NCBI GenBank assembly: GCA_026874595.1 | Contig: CM049317.1 | Coordinates: forward strand, 72,932,118 to 72,996,117 | Direction of reading: 5' to 3' | DNA from: Sipunculus nudus | Lineage: Eukaryota; Annelida; Sipuncula; Golfingiida; Sipunculidae | Length of the DNA stretch: 64,000 nucleotides | Part shown: positions 50,173 to 62,347 of the stretch, piece after piece | Layout: the number at the start of each line of letters is the position of its first letter | Position numbering within the stretch: position 1 is the first letter of the stretch | Position numbers and translations under genes: made by a program | Notes under the pieces: model-generated | What the model was told of the DNA's origin: nothing | What the model saw: the letters and a program-made list of their open reading frames with translations, nothing else | Database searches by the model: none

Positions 50173-51968
50173 TGTTACGAAGAGAAATTGTTCTCACAGT
50201 GGCATCACACAAATCTATATGCTTGTCTATGCTTTCTGCGGTTCCATCCACTTTTATGTAACCCCGTAACACACTTCCTCTTAAGAGCGTTCCGCTATCA
50301 GAACAAGACTAATTATCCACGGAGGCACGGAAGGTGAGCTTATTCCCTGGGCAACAAAGTCTACCGTAATCTCGGACGAGCCCCCATTTTGTTACGAAGA
50401 GAAATTGTTCTCACAGTGGCATCACACAAATCTATAATCTTGTGGATTTCTTTCTGCGGTTCGATCCGCTTTTATGTAACCTCGTAACACACTCCCTCTT
50501 GAGAGCGATCCGCTTTTAGAACAAGACTAATTATCCATGGAGGCACACCTTGGTGAGCTTATTTCCTGGGCCACAAAGTCTACCTTCATGTCGGACGATC
50601 CCCCTTTTTCGTTACGGAGAGAAATTGTTCTCACATGGCGTCACACAAATTTATATGCTTGTCGACTTCTTTCTGCGGTTCGGTCCGCTTTTATGTTTGT
50701 CGTGGTCACGAGTTTACATTCCTTACACAAGTTATATCCATACAGCGTCGTGGACGAGTGAACCAGTAATGTATCTGCAGGCACTCGCTCAAACTAGTAG
50801 CGAAATGACCCAAAACAAAGTCTTATCTGGTGCACACAATACACAAAAAAGGGTAAAATATGGCTTTAATAAATATCATAAAACACCCTACTTGAGTGTG
50901 TACTTTTAAACTTCCTTGAATCCTCCATTATTGTATACATAAACGGAGGACCTGTGTATGGGGAGTCAGCACTATAAGTGACCAGGTGACAAGATAATAC
51001 GCTAGACATGTCCTGTATTCCCTGATTGGGGGTCGCGCTGCAGATACTTTCCCTCATGTAGCGTGCATGACCGAGTCGGGGCCCGTAACATGCTCCCTCT
51101 TAAGAGCGATTCGCTATCAGAACAAGACTAAATATCCCAGGAGTCACACTTTGGTGAGCTTATTCCCTTGGCCATAAAGTCTACCTTCATCTCGGACGAT
51201 CCCCCTTTTTTGTTACGAAGAGAATTTGTTCTCACAGTGGCCTCACACAAATTTATATGCTTGTCGACTTCTTTCTGCAGTTCGGTCCGCTTTTATGTTT
51301 GTCGTGGTCACGAGTTTACATTCCTTACACAAGTTACATCCATACAACGACGTAGACGAGTGAACCAGTAATGTATCTGCAGGCACTCGCTCAAACTAGG
51401 AGCGAAATGACCAAAAACAAAGTCTTATCTGGTGCACACAATACACAAAAAAGGTAAAATATGGCTTTAATAAATATCATAAAACACCCTACTTGAGTGT
51501 GTACTTTTAAACTCCCTTGAATCCTCCATTATTGTATACATAAACGGAGGACCTATGTATGGAGAGTCAGCAGTATAAGTGACCATGTGACAAGATAATA
51601 CCCTAGACATGTCTTGTATTCCCTGGTTGGGGGTCGCGCTGCAGATACTTTCCCTCATGTAGCGTGCATGACTGAGTCGGGGCCCGTAACACGCTCCCTC
51701 TTAAGAGCGTTCCGCTATCAGAACAAGACTAAATATCCCAGGAGTCACAATTTGGTGAGCTTATTCCCTGGGCAGCAAAATTACTGTCATCTCGGACGAG
51801 CACCCATTTTGTTACGAAGAGAAATTGTTTAGGGAAAATCCTGGGCCGATCCGTAATTCGAACCCATGTCGGTGGCGCACAGGTCCGGCGTACCAACCGC
51901 TTTGCTAGAAGAGCAATTAAGGTTCACTAGCGAGACAGTTCGGTCCGCTTTTATGTCACCCCGTGACA
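50173..51968 (-). mobile_element. TRIM array with five LTRs of three kinds
   Basis: In plus-strand order: LTR-B 50173-50271 (99 bp), internal 50272-50389, LTR-B 50390-50489 (100), internal 50490-50609, LTR-C 50610-51090 (481), internal 51091-51210, LTR-C 51211-51691 (481), internal 51692-51809, LTR-A 51810-51968 (159, tRNA-like). All internals are 118-120 bp. Read on the plus strand, each has an inverted polypurine tract next to the left LTR and a primer site next to the right LTR; at 50369-50386 the primer-site complement is ATCTCGGACGAGCCCCCA, which resembles the 3' end of tRNA-Pro including CCA. All LTRs share their outer ends with the 21645-22350 array but differ in the middle. No protein-coding capacity. 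Confidence 0.87.
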
Positions 51969-52920
51969 TAAGCCCACTTTATTATCAGATGATAATAGTC
52001 ATTTTATTAAAAAAAGTGTATTAGCCATATCACTCACTTTTATTTATGTGGACCTTGAATGATGTGTCGTATCACATATAACAGAGGCTCTGTATTTGTG
52101 TGATAACATTTTCAATGTATACTTAATGGGCTTTAGTGACTGTGCCACGAAGCTATCCTTATGAATTTTCTTTGATGAATAAACTAAATATTTTAGCATA
52201 TAATTACATATAACGTTTGAGCAACAATCTAAGTTGGTATGTAGGTATGTAGATTTGTTTATTTTTCTTGGTTGGCAAACATATTAAAATACGTTTGGTT
52301 TCTATAAAACATTTATTTGATTCCTCGTATGGCCTTCAGAACGAGCAATATCGTTAAGTTAATACGAAGGCGACCTATAGTGTTAAACTGTGCATCAAGA
52401 CCATTTTAACCTAACAGAGTGGACAGCAAGGGCCATATTTCATGTTATTGCAGGTTCATTGATTTATATGAATGTCATGATGAATGAATATGATTCATTC
52501 ACTTAATAATAGACCCCGCTGTAACATTGATGACGTCTTCAAATATAGAAGTCATTTAAATGAAAGGATTTTTCCAATAACTCCAAATTTCTCAAAGAAT
52601 TACCACAAACATATAAATAACGATTTTTGTCAAGAATTTCGTTGTGATTTTCTTTGGTTGTTATTATACCCTTCAATTTGCTTCTTCCCATGAACATTCG
52701 CACCTTCTCAACTTGTCATTTTACTCATCATTCAGATTTGTCTTCACATATTACACATTGTTCTACAACTATGATTCTACCACTGTAAAATCATTCCAAT
52801 ATTATATTAGGATATAACAAGAATACAAAAGAAGGATGTATGCGGTTTATTATACAACTAATTATTTTAGATCCATCATGCTCCTTTGAATGACCTCTGG
52901 TCTTATTTTATCATATACAA

Positions 52921-52990
52921 GGCCATTTCTGGCAACATTCTACAAGGCCATATTAGGCCACATTCTACAAGGCCATATTAGGCCACATTC
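52921..52990. repeat. Short tandem repeat, about 25-bp unit
   Basis: Units of GGCCACATTCTACAAGGCCA type repeat two to three times. The single-copy version lies in the exon 6 region of the relative at 62.4 kb, so this is an expansion inside the pseudogene's 3' region. Confidence 0.7.
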
Positions 52991-53343
52991 TCCTTATTGG
53001 TGAGCTTCATTTCTTCCCTGAAATATAAACAAAACTTGTACAATTATCAGATAAAAAAAGATATGTTCATGTGTATATCCAATCAAACGATATATGTATA
53101 CCTTTCAACTTATGATATATTATTCGATACATAAATAATAATACCATTATATCCATGCGTAATCGCTCTTTATGATTCTTCGATAACTCACACTTTCAGC
53201 AAGTGTACTTAATACTTCTGTTAAATATCCCCTTAATAAAACTGTCTGTCACATAAGTCTTAATTCAAATGCTATACTTTACAGCAAAAAAATGGATTTA
53301 TAATGGCTAATATCTATTTGCTTCAAAGACAAATTTAAACTAG

Positions 53344-54410
53344 ATGTGTCAGAACGACACGAATGCCCCCGCCTGGGGCAAATTAGAAACATTTGTTAAA
53401 TTTTGTAAATTGTTTTAAGTTCAGGAGGTGTTGTATGGTCAAAAGTAGGTCAACAAGGGCAAAATGCAAACTTGATCTGAAAAGGGTCATTATCAAGCAA
53501 CACACCAAGAATCAGGCCAGTATCTGCAGGCATTGTAAAAAAGTCCATATATGTGCATGTTTCATGAAAATTTCTGTCTTTCATGAAATTTTCTATGTTC
53601 AGGATCTGTCATATGGTGAAAAATAGGATAACTGGGAAGAAACGCGAACTCGATCTGTAAGTGGTCATTATGCGCCCACAGACCAAACATTAGGCCAGTA
53701 TCTGTAAGCATTGCATAGCGAAACTAGAATATTAGCAAAAGTTGATAATCATTTATAAATTTAAATTGGAGAGGTATATACCATGTTTCATAACAATCCA
53801 CCAAATGCTTCCTGAGAAATAAGCTCCTAAGTTTTTTTCTATACTAAGCTCTGTGACCTTGAAAAGTTGGTCAAGATCACCCATCTTTGAACTTGACCAA
53901 GATTTTGTAAATATAATGCAATAGCACTGAAGAAATGAAGTTCCTGTGTTGAACAACCTTTGGAGATATCCTGCACAAAAGGCCAAAATTGAAAAAAGCC
54001 GACAAAATTTCATTAAAAAAATCAGAAATTGCAGGTGGCGTCACCAAAATTGTGCAGCACATACAGACCATCAGTCCCAATGATCATAGTAAGTTTTGTG
54101 AAAATATACACAATGGTTCCTGAGATATAAACTTCTGAGTGTTTTTTCTATAATCAGCTCTAAAATATAGAAAAATGGGTCAAGGTCACCCATCTTCGAA
54201 CTTGACCGAGATTTTATCGATATACATCTTCACTGATGAAATAAAATTCCAACGGTGAATCCTTTTAGAGATATTCCGCTCACAAGGTAAAAGTTAACAG
54301 ATGCGGAACGGACGGATGGACAGACACCGGACGGACAGATGGATGGACGGACAGACGGACAGCTTGGGTGACGACAATAGCCCATCATCCTATGAGCTGA
54401 GGGCTAAAAA
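53344..54410. repeat. Dispersed repeat with TGACC and GGACGGACAG tails, copy 3
   Basis: Opens near TGTGTCAGAACGACACGAATG and contains GACCTTGAAAAGTTGGTCAAG-type units. It ends with GGACGGATGGACAGACACC repeats followed by GACAATAGCCCATCATCC. It is related in style to the repeats at 39.2 and 45.4 kb. It lies within the pseudogene's last intron. Confidence 0.65.
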
Positions 54411-54745
54411 CGGCTGTACATGTGTATTTGTCATGAAAATTTCTATTTTTCATGAAATTTTCTAAGTTTAGGAGCCGTAAAACTGTCCAAAGTATGTCAA
54501 CCGGGACGAAACGCGAACTCGATCTGTAACTGGTCATTATCTGCCCACACACCAAAAATCAGGCCAATATCTGCAGGCATTGCCAAAAAAAAGTCCGTAC
54601 ATGTGTATTTGTCATGAAAATTTCTATTTTTCATGAAGTTTTCTAAGTTTTGGAGCCGTTTAACATTTAAAAGTAGGTCAACTGGGACGAAACGCGAACT
54701 CGATCTGTAACTGGTCATTATCTGTCCACACACCAAAAATCACTT
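54411..54745. repeat. Tandem units of about 180 bp
   Basis: Units with GTCATGAAAATTTCTATTTTT, GGGACGAAACGCGAACTCG and GGTCATTATCTG occur twice here and once more at about 53514-53700 inside the neighbouring repeat. Confidence 0.75.
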
Positions 54746-54844
54746 TGTGGCGGGGTCATAAAAACATCACTAGGATCATTCCTCGAAGAAGTCGAAGCCC
54801 CTTGTAGACAACCCTACCTCGTATCTACCCGGTGAAATAACCGG

Positions 54845-55197
54845 CTTTTGTGGGTTAGGTGTAGAGCACACTACTCAAAGCCGGGAGGTCGCGAGTTGGA
54901 ATCTCAGCCGAGGCGTTGAGATATTCACGATCGCTCGCACCCAGGGTGAGCGCTCTGCAGGCTTTATGGGAAGGCTGTGTCCAACAGATGTGTATCACTC
55001 ACAAACGAGTACGTTTCGTGGGGGTTCCTCGGTGTTATTATCTAGCAATGGGAGTGATTACACACCCTGGACCCACAGGTGCGGTAGCTAGACACGGGCA
55101 CAGGTGACAGCAGAATAAAAAAAAATATTATGTAAGGAAGCGAGTGCTGCCGCCCTGTCATGTAGTCCCAACCCGAAACGGAATTTTGCAGATGTTC
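54845..55197 (+). mobile_element. tRNA-derived SINE, near full length
   Basis: The head GTGTAGAGCACACTACTCAAA and the partly decayed B box (AGTTGGAATCT) are followed by the family body (GAGCGCTCTGCAGGCTTTA, ACACACCCTGGACCCACAGG). The tail is GGAATTTTGCAGATGTTC. It inserted in the pseudogene where exon 5 should be. Confidence 0.75.
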
Positions 55198-55270
55198 ATA
55201 CTTAGATTAAGAATTTGATAAGAGGCAAAAATAGACAAACAACCACAGATTAGAAGCTGCATACGGAACA

Positions 55271-55282
55271 TTATATATATAT

Positions 55283-55325
<43 letters not shown>
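55271..55325. repeat. (TA)n microsatellite
   Basis: A dinucleotide run with one phase slip. Confidence 0.95.
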
Positions 55326-55328
<3 letters not shown>

Positions 55329-55756
55329 TAAAATCCTCCAGGAATTTCATCTTTATTACAATTAGTAATATCAGACTTGCTATCCCGATATTTTATATTG
55401 ATTTGAGCCACAACAAGCGAAAACATCATATATGTCAGTTTGGTAAAAATTGACCGGTATAATACATACTTGCATTGGGCATCCGGACCTTGTTGATGGA
55501 AACAGCTCCTGACAGCCGTCTCAAATCGACACTTTAGTTTGTGTGTATAGTAAGGACATAAAACAAAAAAATTAATTGTGATGCAAACTGCACTTTGAAT
55601 GTTTTTCAAAGTTTAAAGGATAAACATTATTATATGGCAATCAGCGCGTGCATATCAATATTCACTGTAGTAAGTTTATCAAAATTACATGTAACTTCAC
55701 AAAAAAAAATCTGTGTTTTTGAGTTGTGGACACCGAGTCACAGTTCCAGTCACACG

Positions 55757-55759
<3 letters not shown>

Positions 55760-55804
<45 letters not shown>

Positions 55805-55809
55805 GAGAG
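55760..55809. repeat. (GA)n microsatellite
   Basis: About 25 GA units with one interruption. Confidence 0.95.
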
Positions 55810-56512
55810 GTTTTTCTTGAATAAATTTACATAGGTAAAGAACAGCTCTAACATCAGATAAATACAAACGCATCTATCATGTGCTATCATGATTTTATAA
55901 GCCTATAATTTCATATATACAAATATAACTGGTAGTCATATCATTTTAATAACATTATCAAGAGGCAGATAATCGGGTGTGAGATATAAATAATAATGGT
56001 CTACCTGTGCATGCCAGACGGAAGGAACCTTGGGTAAGTTTCTTGTCGATGGTCCTATATTTTGGAGGAACCATCGCTCGAGGACAACTCTAGATGTTCA
56101 ATGAATCCTTATACATCTCTTTCATGCACGTCCTGACCTCCATAACCTTAGCTCTGAAATTCAAGGGAAAGTTAAGAGCTGAATCACATGAAGTTACATG
56201 GGCATGATACCTCTAAAAAAGACGGGAAACACCCGCCGCAACAACCACAAGCGGGAATAGTCCACTCTTTTGACTTGGACATCTTAGTATTGATTTGTAT
56301 ACTTTTTTATGTGTATAACCTTTTTTATATGTATTTCGATTAAACATGTGCAACCTGACTTCCATGCACAATTAAAGTTTTAGTAAGCAAAGTAACCCGT
56401 TTAAAGGTCACGGGAATCATGGTTATTATGAAGAAGACATACGTGATATTTGGTAGGAGAACTTAATTGATGTTTATCGAGGTAATTTATTTTTGACAAG
56501 CTTATTATTGTG

Positions 56513-56655
56513 GTGACAGGTGTAGTGTTTTGTTGAGGCGTGATGACGGGCGTGACGTTTCGGTGACAGGCGTGACGATATTGATGACAATGGTGACGAT
56601 TTTGATAACAAGCGTGACGATTTTTAATGACAAGCGTGATGATTTGCTAATAGTC
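56513..56655. repeat. Degenerate minisatellite
   Basis: Repeating GTGACGATTTT and ATGACAAGC units of about 23-24 bp, five to six copies. Confidence 0.6.
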
Positions 56656-56871
56656 GTGTTTGGTTATAGGCATATAAAACAGTGATAGTCCGGATAATTA
56701 CAAACTAGGTTAATGTTTAGGGACAGACGTTGTTAGGTAATTGAAATTGACGTTTGGTTATGTACCTGACCTCCGGGGTGCACGTGTTATCAGGACCGAT
56801 CTTTCCAATGACACCCATTTTCATCTGACAAGACATGACCATTGCACAGTCAGATGCCAAAGTCCATCAAA

Positions 56872-59480
56872 CTGAAAAGAAACGAAACAAAAAGAGAGCA
56901 TAAAATGAATAAGAGAGCAAACTTAAAGGTCATATATACGTTCCCTTTATTTACTACATCATATTAGCATTTCCATAATCAACAGCCAACTATGCATCAG
57001 ACCATCTTAACATTATTTATTCAGTTTATCACGTGATGCTACATAGGAAGCTTCTAATATATTATAAATAAGCAGATTCCCAGATTGCTTTTTTTTGCCA
57101 CTGCTTATTTCTGCACTGTGCAGTGATTCCTCCTGTTTTATTTTGCCCCCTGCATAGTAGTTCTTTGTCTGTTTTGGTCATGGTCAATTTTTTTTTTGCA
57201 ATGTTCCACGATATCAGTTTTCTATACTTCCGTCGCACATGACACAGGCAGGGGTTATGATGACATATATTCGTGATCTTATCAGCATTCTTGTTATAAA
57301 TTGACCCAGCAAAAAGGTTGACTTCACACAAGCTGTGTTATTATTTTGTTTTAAAGAACCTATTAGTGTTTGTAAGCCCGGCTTTATACATGCCGAGCCA
57401 CCAAAGAAAGATGAAAAAAACATGCTCATAGACACAAATTTTAGACCAATGTTCTCGCGCATTTTAAAATATCAAGGAAAAGTAGAAATAAATATTATGG
57501 TCATCAACTTAGAAAACAAGACCGCATTTGAATTTATAAAAATTGACCGACAAGGAGTTCCGTCTGGATCTTGCAAATGCATGTTTTCGGAGACAAAATG
57601 CTTCAGTTTCGTATGTTTTTTTTTTATAAAAAATATAGCAGTTATCATTCTGTAGGATCGTTTTCGAAATTCATTCATCACATATTTGAAAATAAACCCC
57701 GACAAGAGATTTCTTGTTATACTTAACAAATAATTTCTTCATTTATGAGGGGAATGCATTAAGTCATACCCGTGTGGCATGAAAGGGCGCAGTGGTTTTA
57801 TACTTGATATATATATTTTTTCGTACTATTATTGAAGGGATGCGTCTTTCTCGTTTGCTTAAGTCTAAACAGAATTACGTGGACTAAAATCAATCTATAA
57901 TCAAAGCACCACATGTTCAAAACAGAAATTTCACATATTTTCTATTGTAAGTTAATAAGTTTATATTTTTAGACTATTTTCCAAGCAACATAGGTTTTAT
58001 TTCACTATGCAGCTTAAACTGATTAATTTCCAACCGTCCATTTGGTAACACATCCTATAGTTTCAAAGGTTAGCTTTAGTCTAATATCCCCTTCTTATAT
58101 AAGAACACAGCACCTAATACAAAAAATATCTTGGTCGCATGATTCTTAAAACAACCCGATCACAACAATCAATTGCATATATTACTCACTTGAAAAAGAG
58201 ATTAGAGCTACCAATATTGCCGTCCGCCTCATGGCGACTCTTTTGTAGTTTTTCGTCTGTTCGGTTGACAAGAATTAGGAACATACCGGGTCGCCAGTCC
58301 TTTATACAGAAGCTACAGAGCAAAATGTTTGCTTTTCCCAGACAAAACATATTGTAGGTTGTAGTTTCTCTCTCTATTCAATCCCAGGTTGTGTTTTGAG
58401 AGATGTCATATCACTTTGTAGAATCGCTACATATCGCCCCACCGTATAACTGATGACAACGTAATTACAGTACATACATGCAGAGTAAACATTTCGTCAA
58501 CCCGCATATATTTGTCCTCTTTGAACCCATATGCAAGGTCATTTAACCGTAGTATTGATTTTTCTCTAACATATTGTTAAAAACGGAAAATATTCGACCT
58601 TTAAAAGATATCAAGCCCATGATTACTCAGATTGGGAGAGATGAAAGTATAGAAAAATATCCAAAAAAAGGAACTGAACTACAGAGAACAGTTTGCTAAG
58701 TTTTCGGGTAAGGACCACTGAAGGGACGGTTTTGGACAAGATCTTTATGCCACTTATTCAAATTGATGAAGACAGAAGTACAAGAAAACGGTAAAAATAC
58801 TGAAATAAACTATGCATGGTGAAGACTTTTCTTAGAATTTTATATTGATTCTTGAAAGATGAAAATAAAATAAAATTGGTGCCAGGAAAGGGGGGGGGGG
58901 GGTTAAAATTAACGCGGGATGTGCTTGAGAACCATACCTTTTATTTCTTTTGGCCTTACACTAGATGTTTCAGCAACAGATCTCACATAAACGCTACCTT
59001 TTATTTACATTATTCAATATAACCTTAATTGTTTTAGTTCAACTAGTTTCTGAAGCTAAAGATATATGTCAAGTACAGATAAAACGTGGAGACTATTTTC
59101 TTCTTCTTATTTGCATGTACATTCTGTTTACTCACATTTATTTTCTATTTTCGAAATACGAATAACTAGCGAAACATTTAACCTGAAAGGGTGTTTTAAC
59201 AGTGCCACATGTGGCATTTGGTAGCTATATTTTGCTTTTGATTTATGAAATATAAGCAGAAGGATTGGACTATACATGAAAATGGCATACTTATTTAACA
59301 GTATTTATACTAATCACCTCTCGTTTTAACATTTAACATGATAGCTTAAGAGAAAACACCTTATTTTAAAATTGTTAGGAAGCATTGGATTTTTTTTTCA
59401 GTTTTGACTGTCGACACTTTAGCAACTAACGTTTTACATTAATACAATCTTCTCGGGTTTTAAGAAGGTTTTTTTTTCAT
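56872..59480. other. Intergenic stretch without a supported gene
   Basis: The longest frame (57335-57655, +) has no recognised domain. A G13 run lies at 58890-58902. Exon 1 of the inverted pseudogene was searched for on the minus strand and not found. Confidence 0.3.
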
Positions 59481-59484
59481 TTTG

Positions 59485-59560
59485 TAAGTTCACCGACTCG
59501 ATTCAAATTGGCAACCTGGTCGAGAGCCGCGATGTCCATTTGACCAACCGATAATATTTA
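59485..59560 (-). mobile_element. Degenerate tRNA-like sequence
   Basis: On the minus strand TGGTCAAATGG fits the A box exactly. A B-box-like ATTTGAATCGA follows at normal spacing but with several mismatches. Probably an old SINE head. Confidence 0.35.
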
Positions 59561-61700
59561 TAATGTTAAGTCCGGTTGTATATGGATAACCCTCTAGTTG
59601 TTGTCCTTATACACAAATTTATACCCTGAATGAGGTTATTACGACAATTTGTACAACAATTTTGAAAAGTCTGATACTGCAAGAGTAGTGCTAGGAGAAC
59701 ACAGGGAGATTGAGGACATACACCCCGGCAAATTTGTGAACTGAGTGATAGCGCAGCAAACAGGCGCCTGGATACTAAATGCATGACATTAATGGCTCTA
59801 ATGTAACATAAGTGTGCATGGGTAAACACATATTTGGATCATCATAAGTACACGCTGCCTAACTTCGTGGGAACCATCGCTATGCCAATACTCACTTTAC
59901 CCTTCCTAGGTTTTCTCATATAATGACTAGATTTCCTTTGTATTTAACTTGTGTACGAGAAATGGGGATTTCGAAGTGTTACTCCTTAAAGGATATTTTT
60001 TATTAGTTTAATTTCTTAAAACGGAAATTCTCAATAAATATTAATAATTCATTCGTCGGGCTTTTAAGTTTGTTTTTTAAACGATGTTAAATATTGGCGT
60101 TAAATGTCTGTTCTTATCCATCCGGCGCTAGTTTGAAGTTGACATGTATCTAAATGCCATATTGTGGCGAACATCACTTGTACTATTACTTACTTATAAT
60201 GTGGGCAGGTTACAGTGACGTGCGATGAGTTGCGTGAGGAAATTATGGTTTGAAAATTATCGGGTCAGAGGGCAACGGCAGCTCATGTGTCATGTTCCTC
60301 CATTAATAAACCAGATTTGTATATTGCTTTACTCGAAACAATGTATTTTCTATATCAAATGGAAGACTCCATTTTTATCATTCTCAAAAGTAAAACCATG
60401 CCTAGTGCTTTTTATATATTACATTGCTTTTATATATTAATACACTGTGTTCCACAAGAAATATATTTTTATTTTGTTCATTTTATTTCAGTCTAAATAG
60501 GTTTTCGGCTACAATACAGAGACAGAAGTTGTTAGGTGCAATGAAGCTGAAAGTTTAGGAGTTTATCGATGATCACAAAGTGCATCGATTCTACGCAGAC
60601 TTATATCTTGGATTGGATACTTGTATACACAGAAATAATACATTTGCCAATGGACTTGTGTACCTTTCACTGAGCTGTTCCAGCTTTGCAAACATCATAT
60701 AAGACATCTTGCATCACCTGCTTTTTGTCGACTGTATGATGCTACGACTTGATACATTTTGTTTTGTGAAACTGTCAAGTATTAATCTTATAATATAGAT
60801 TTACTAAACAAGAGTATCTTTAATCACTACAGATGTACCCAAGAAAACATAAACAATTCACCAAAAATATATTCTTAATGTTCACCAGCTAATATCTATC
60901 AAAACTATAAAGCACTGCCTGGGGCTTGTTGGATATTCATTCTCGTCGTCGCCATCTTTGTGTGTGCGGTTGAGAGAGAACTGTGTGACGTGTTCACTTA
61001 CTATATATGACAGATGCCAAAATATATGATTTAGGTGCAAACATATGCTAATGCTTTTTGGCTGTTGCACATTTAAAAAAAAAAGTGGATCTATACAACT
61101 AAATAAAACAATGGGTTTCATTAAAACGTGTTTTCATTTCATTTGGAGGGATTAATCATATATACATGACATAACTGAGAAATATCATTTTTAGCTGTGG
61201 TCCTTATCAGGAACTCTAGATATCATTATTGGATTCAACTTTACCTTGTTCTGATGAGACCGATTCACTTGGCGTGATATAAAATGATGCAAAATAAACA
61301 GGTAATCAAACTTATTTGAACCAAAGGCGATTAGAAAGTTTAATGCTTAGATACATCTCAATATTATTACTTTATTTCTTTTTTTTTCACACTCAGCATT
61401 ATGATATCACCCGCAAATTTCTGTACTAGAATGGAATAAATCTTGTATCTTGTATTTATCCTAGAGACAACACTTTATCTGATTATGCAGACAGAAAAAC
61501 TTTCCAAAGATAGGAGATTTTTACCGTTTATCAAGCTTTCTTTCTCTGCAATCAGTGGCCATGTTTATGCGACAATCATTCAACTATATATTAACTATAT
61601 ATTGACATCTGGAGATGTTCCTTATCGTCTTCTAACAACAGAGCTCTAACAAACACGAGCTGCCCGATAATACCAGGATCATCCATGTTAAAAGCATCCA
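59561..61700. other. Intergenic stretch without a supported gene
   Basis: Short AT-rich frames only. Confidence 0.3.
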
Positions 61701-61708
61701 TTAGCATG

Positions 61709-61975
61709 TCAGAACACATCATGCGGAATATTCTGTGTCAAAGCGGGTCCGCCGGCCTTTTTTTCCAGCGGGAATTGTATAAGAGCCTGGGGCTTTTCCA
61801 CATGAGATCTGTTTGATGGCTTTCTCCACTTCAGAGAGCATCGCTTGTTTTTAGTTGGGACAGGCGAGATGGAAGAGGGACGACTCAGAACGGACTTGAA
61901 GTGCTCTGCCCACCGGTCAAGGATCTCCGCACGCTGCGTGTTCAAGCCCGATCCATCAGCACTTATGGGAGTGGT
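61709..61975 (-). pseudogene. LINE reverse-transcriptase fragment (RTE/BovB-like)
   Basis: The minus strand encodes SADGSGLNTQRAEILDRWAE, then, after a frame change, EVEKAIKQ..GKAPG....IPA, then, after another, KAGGPALTQ. These blocks match in order the linker and start of the reverse-transcriptase domain of non-LTR retrotransposons. At least two frame breaks and truncation at both ends make it a dead fragment. Confidence 0.75.
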
Positions 61976-62347
61976 ATTATAAATGCATTGTATTTATAAT
62001 TAATGTATTTATTATTAATATATGTTTTTTAACGGTACCGAGATAGACCAGCTTGATTGCTTTATTACCCTGCTGAACTTATAAAAGTAATACGTGAGTA
62101 GGTCTGATGGTTATGCAGGTGATTATCAGATTGTATTATGTAAACAGACTTGTTTGCTGTATCGAGTTGCATTATTCTTATAATTTATGTTGGGTATAAA
62201 ACAATCGATTTCCCAAGAATGTTAATTCACTCCTAACCTGTATGAATTTAGTTATTCAGTACCTCTATTCTCTCATATTGAGTCATCACATCGATTTGAA
62301 CATCAGTGTTGCAAATGGTAGTAGTAGGAGATATAACAAGAATAACT

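Larger units (their letters stand above)
47101..52600. repeat. Segmental duplication, block B
   Basis: A direct-orientation counterpart of 34648-38125, starting at about 12.45 kb offset. It is longer because of about 355 bp extra at 47573-47928 and the TRIM array. It carries the orphan copy of exon 1. Confidence 0.85.
53007..56871 (-). pseudogene. Inverted pseudogene of the secreted 12-cysteine protein
   Basis: Recognisable exons in transcription order: exon 2 at 56766-56871 (106 nt, same length as the intact gene, but the GGA at codon 2 is TGA); exon 3 at 56005-56153 (149 nt, with GAG changed to TAG mid-exon); exon 4 at 55470-55531 (62 nt, missing the first two bases, so out of frame); exon 5 not found; exon 6 from 53017, where CGA has become TGA, ending right after Lys-Lys. 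A SINE, a (TA)n run and a dispersed repeat occupy the place of exon 5. Several independent lesions make it non-functional. Confidence 0.82.

Noticed and set aside
50866-51658. Two similar 63-codon frames (50866-51057 and 51467-51658, -) as a conserved small protein
   Set aside because: They lie in the two 481-bp type C LTRs. All the residue differences between them are replacements, showing no sign of purifying selection. LTR similarity explains the match.
57335-57655. 106-codon frame
   Set aside because: Its tail is low-complexity and hydrophobic from T/A runs, with no domain and no neighbouring exon evidence.
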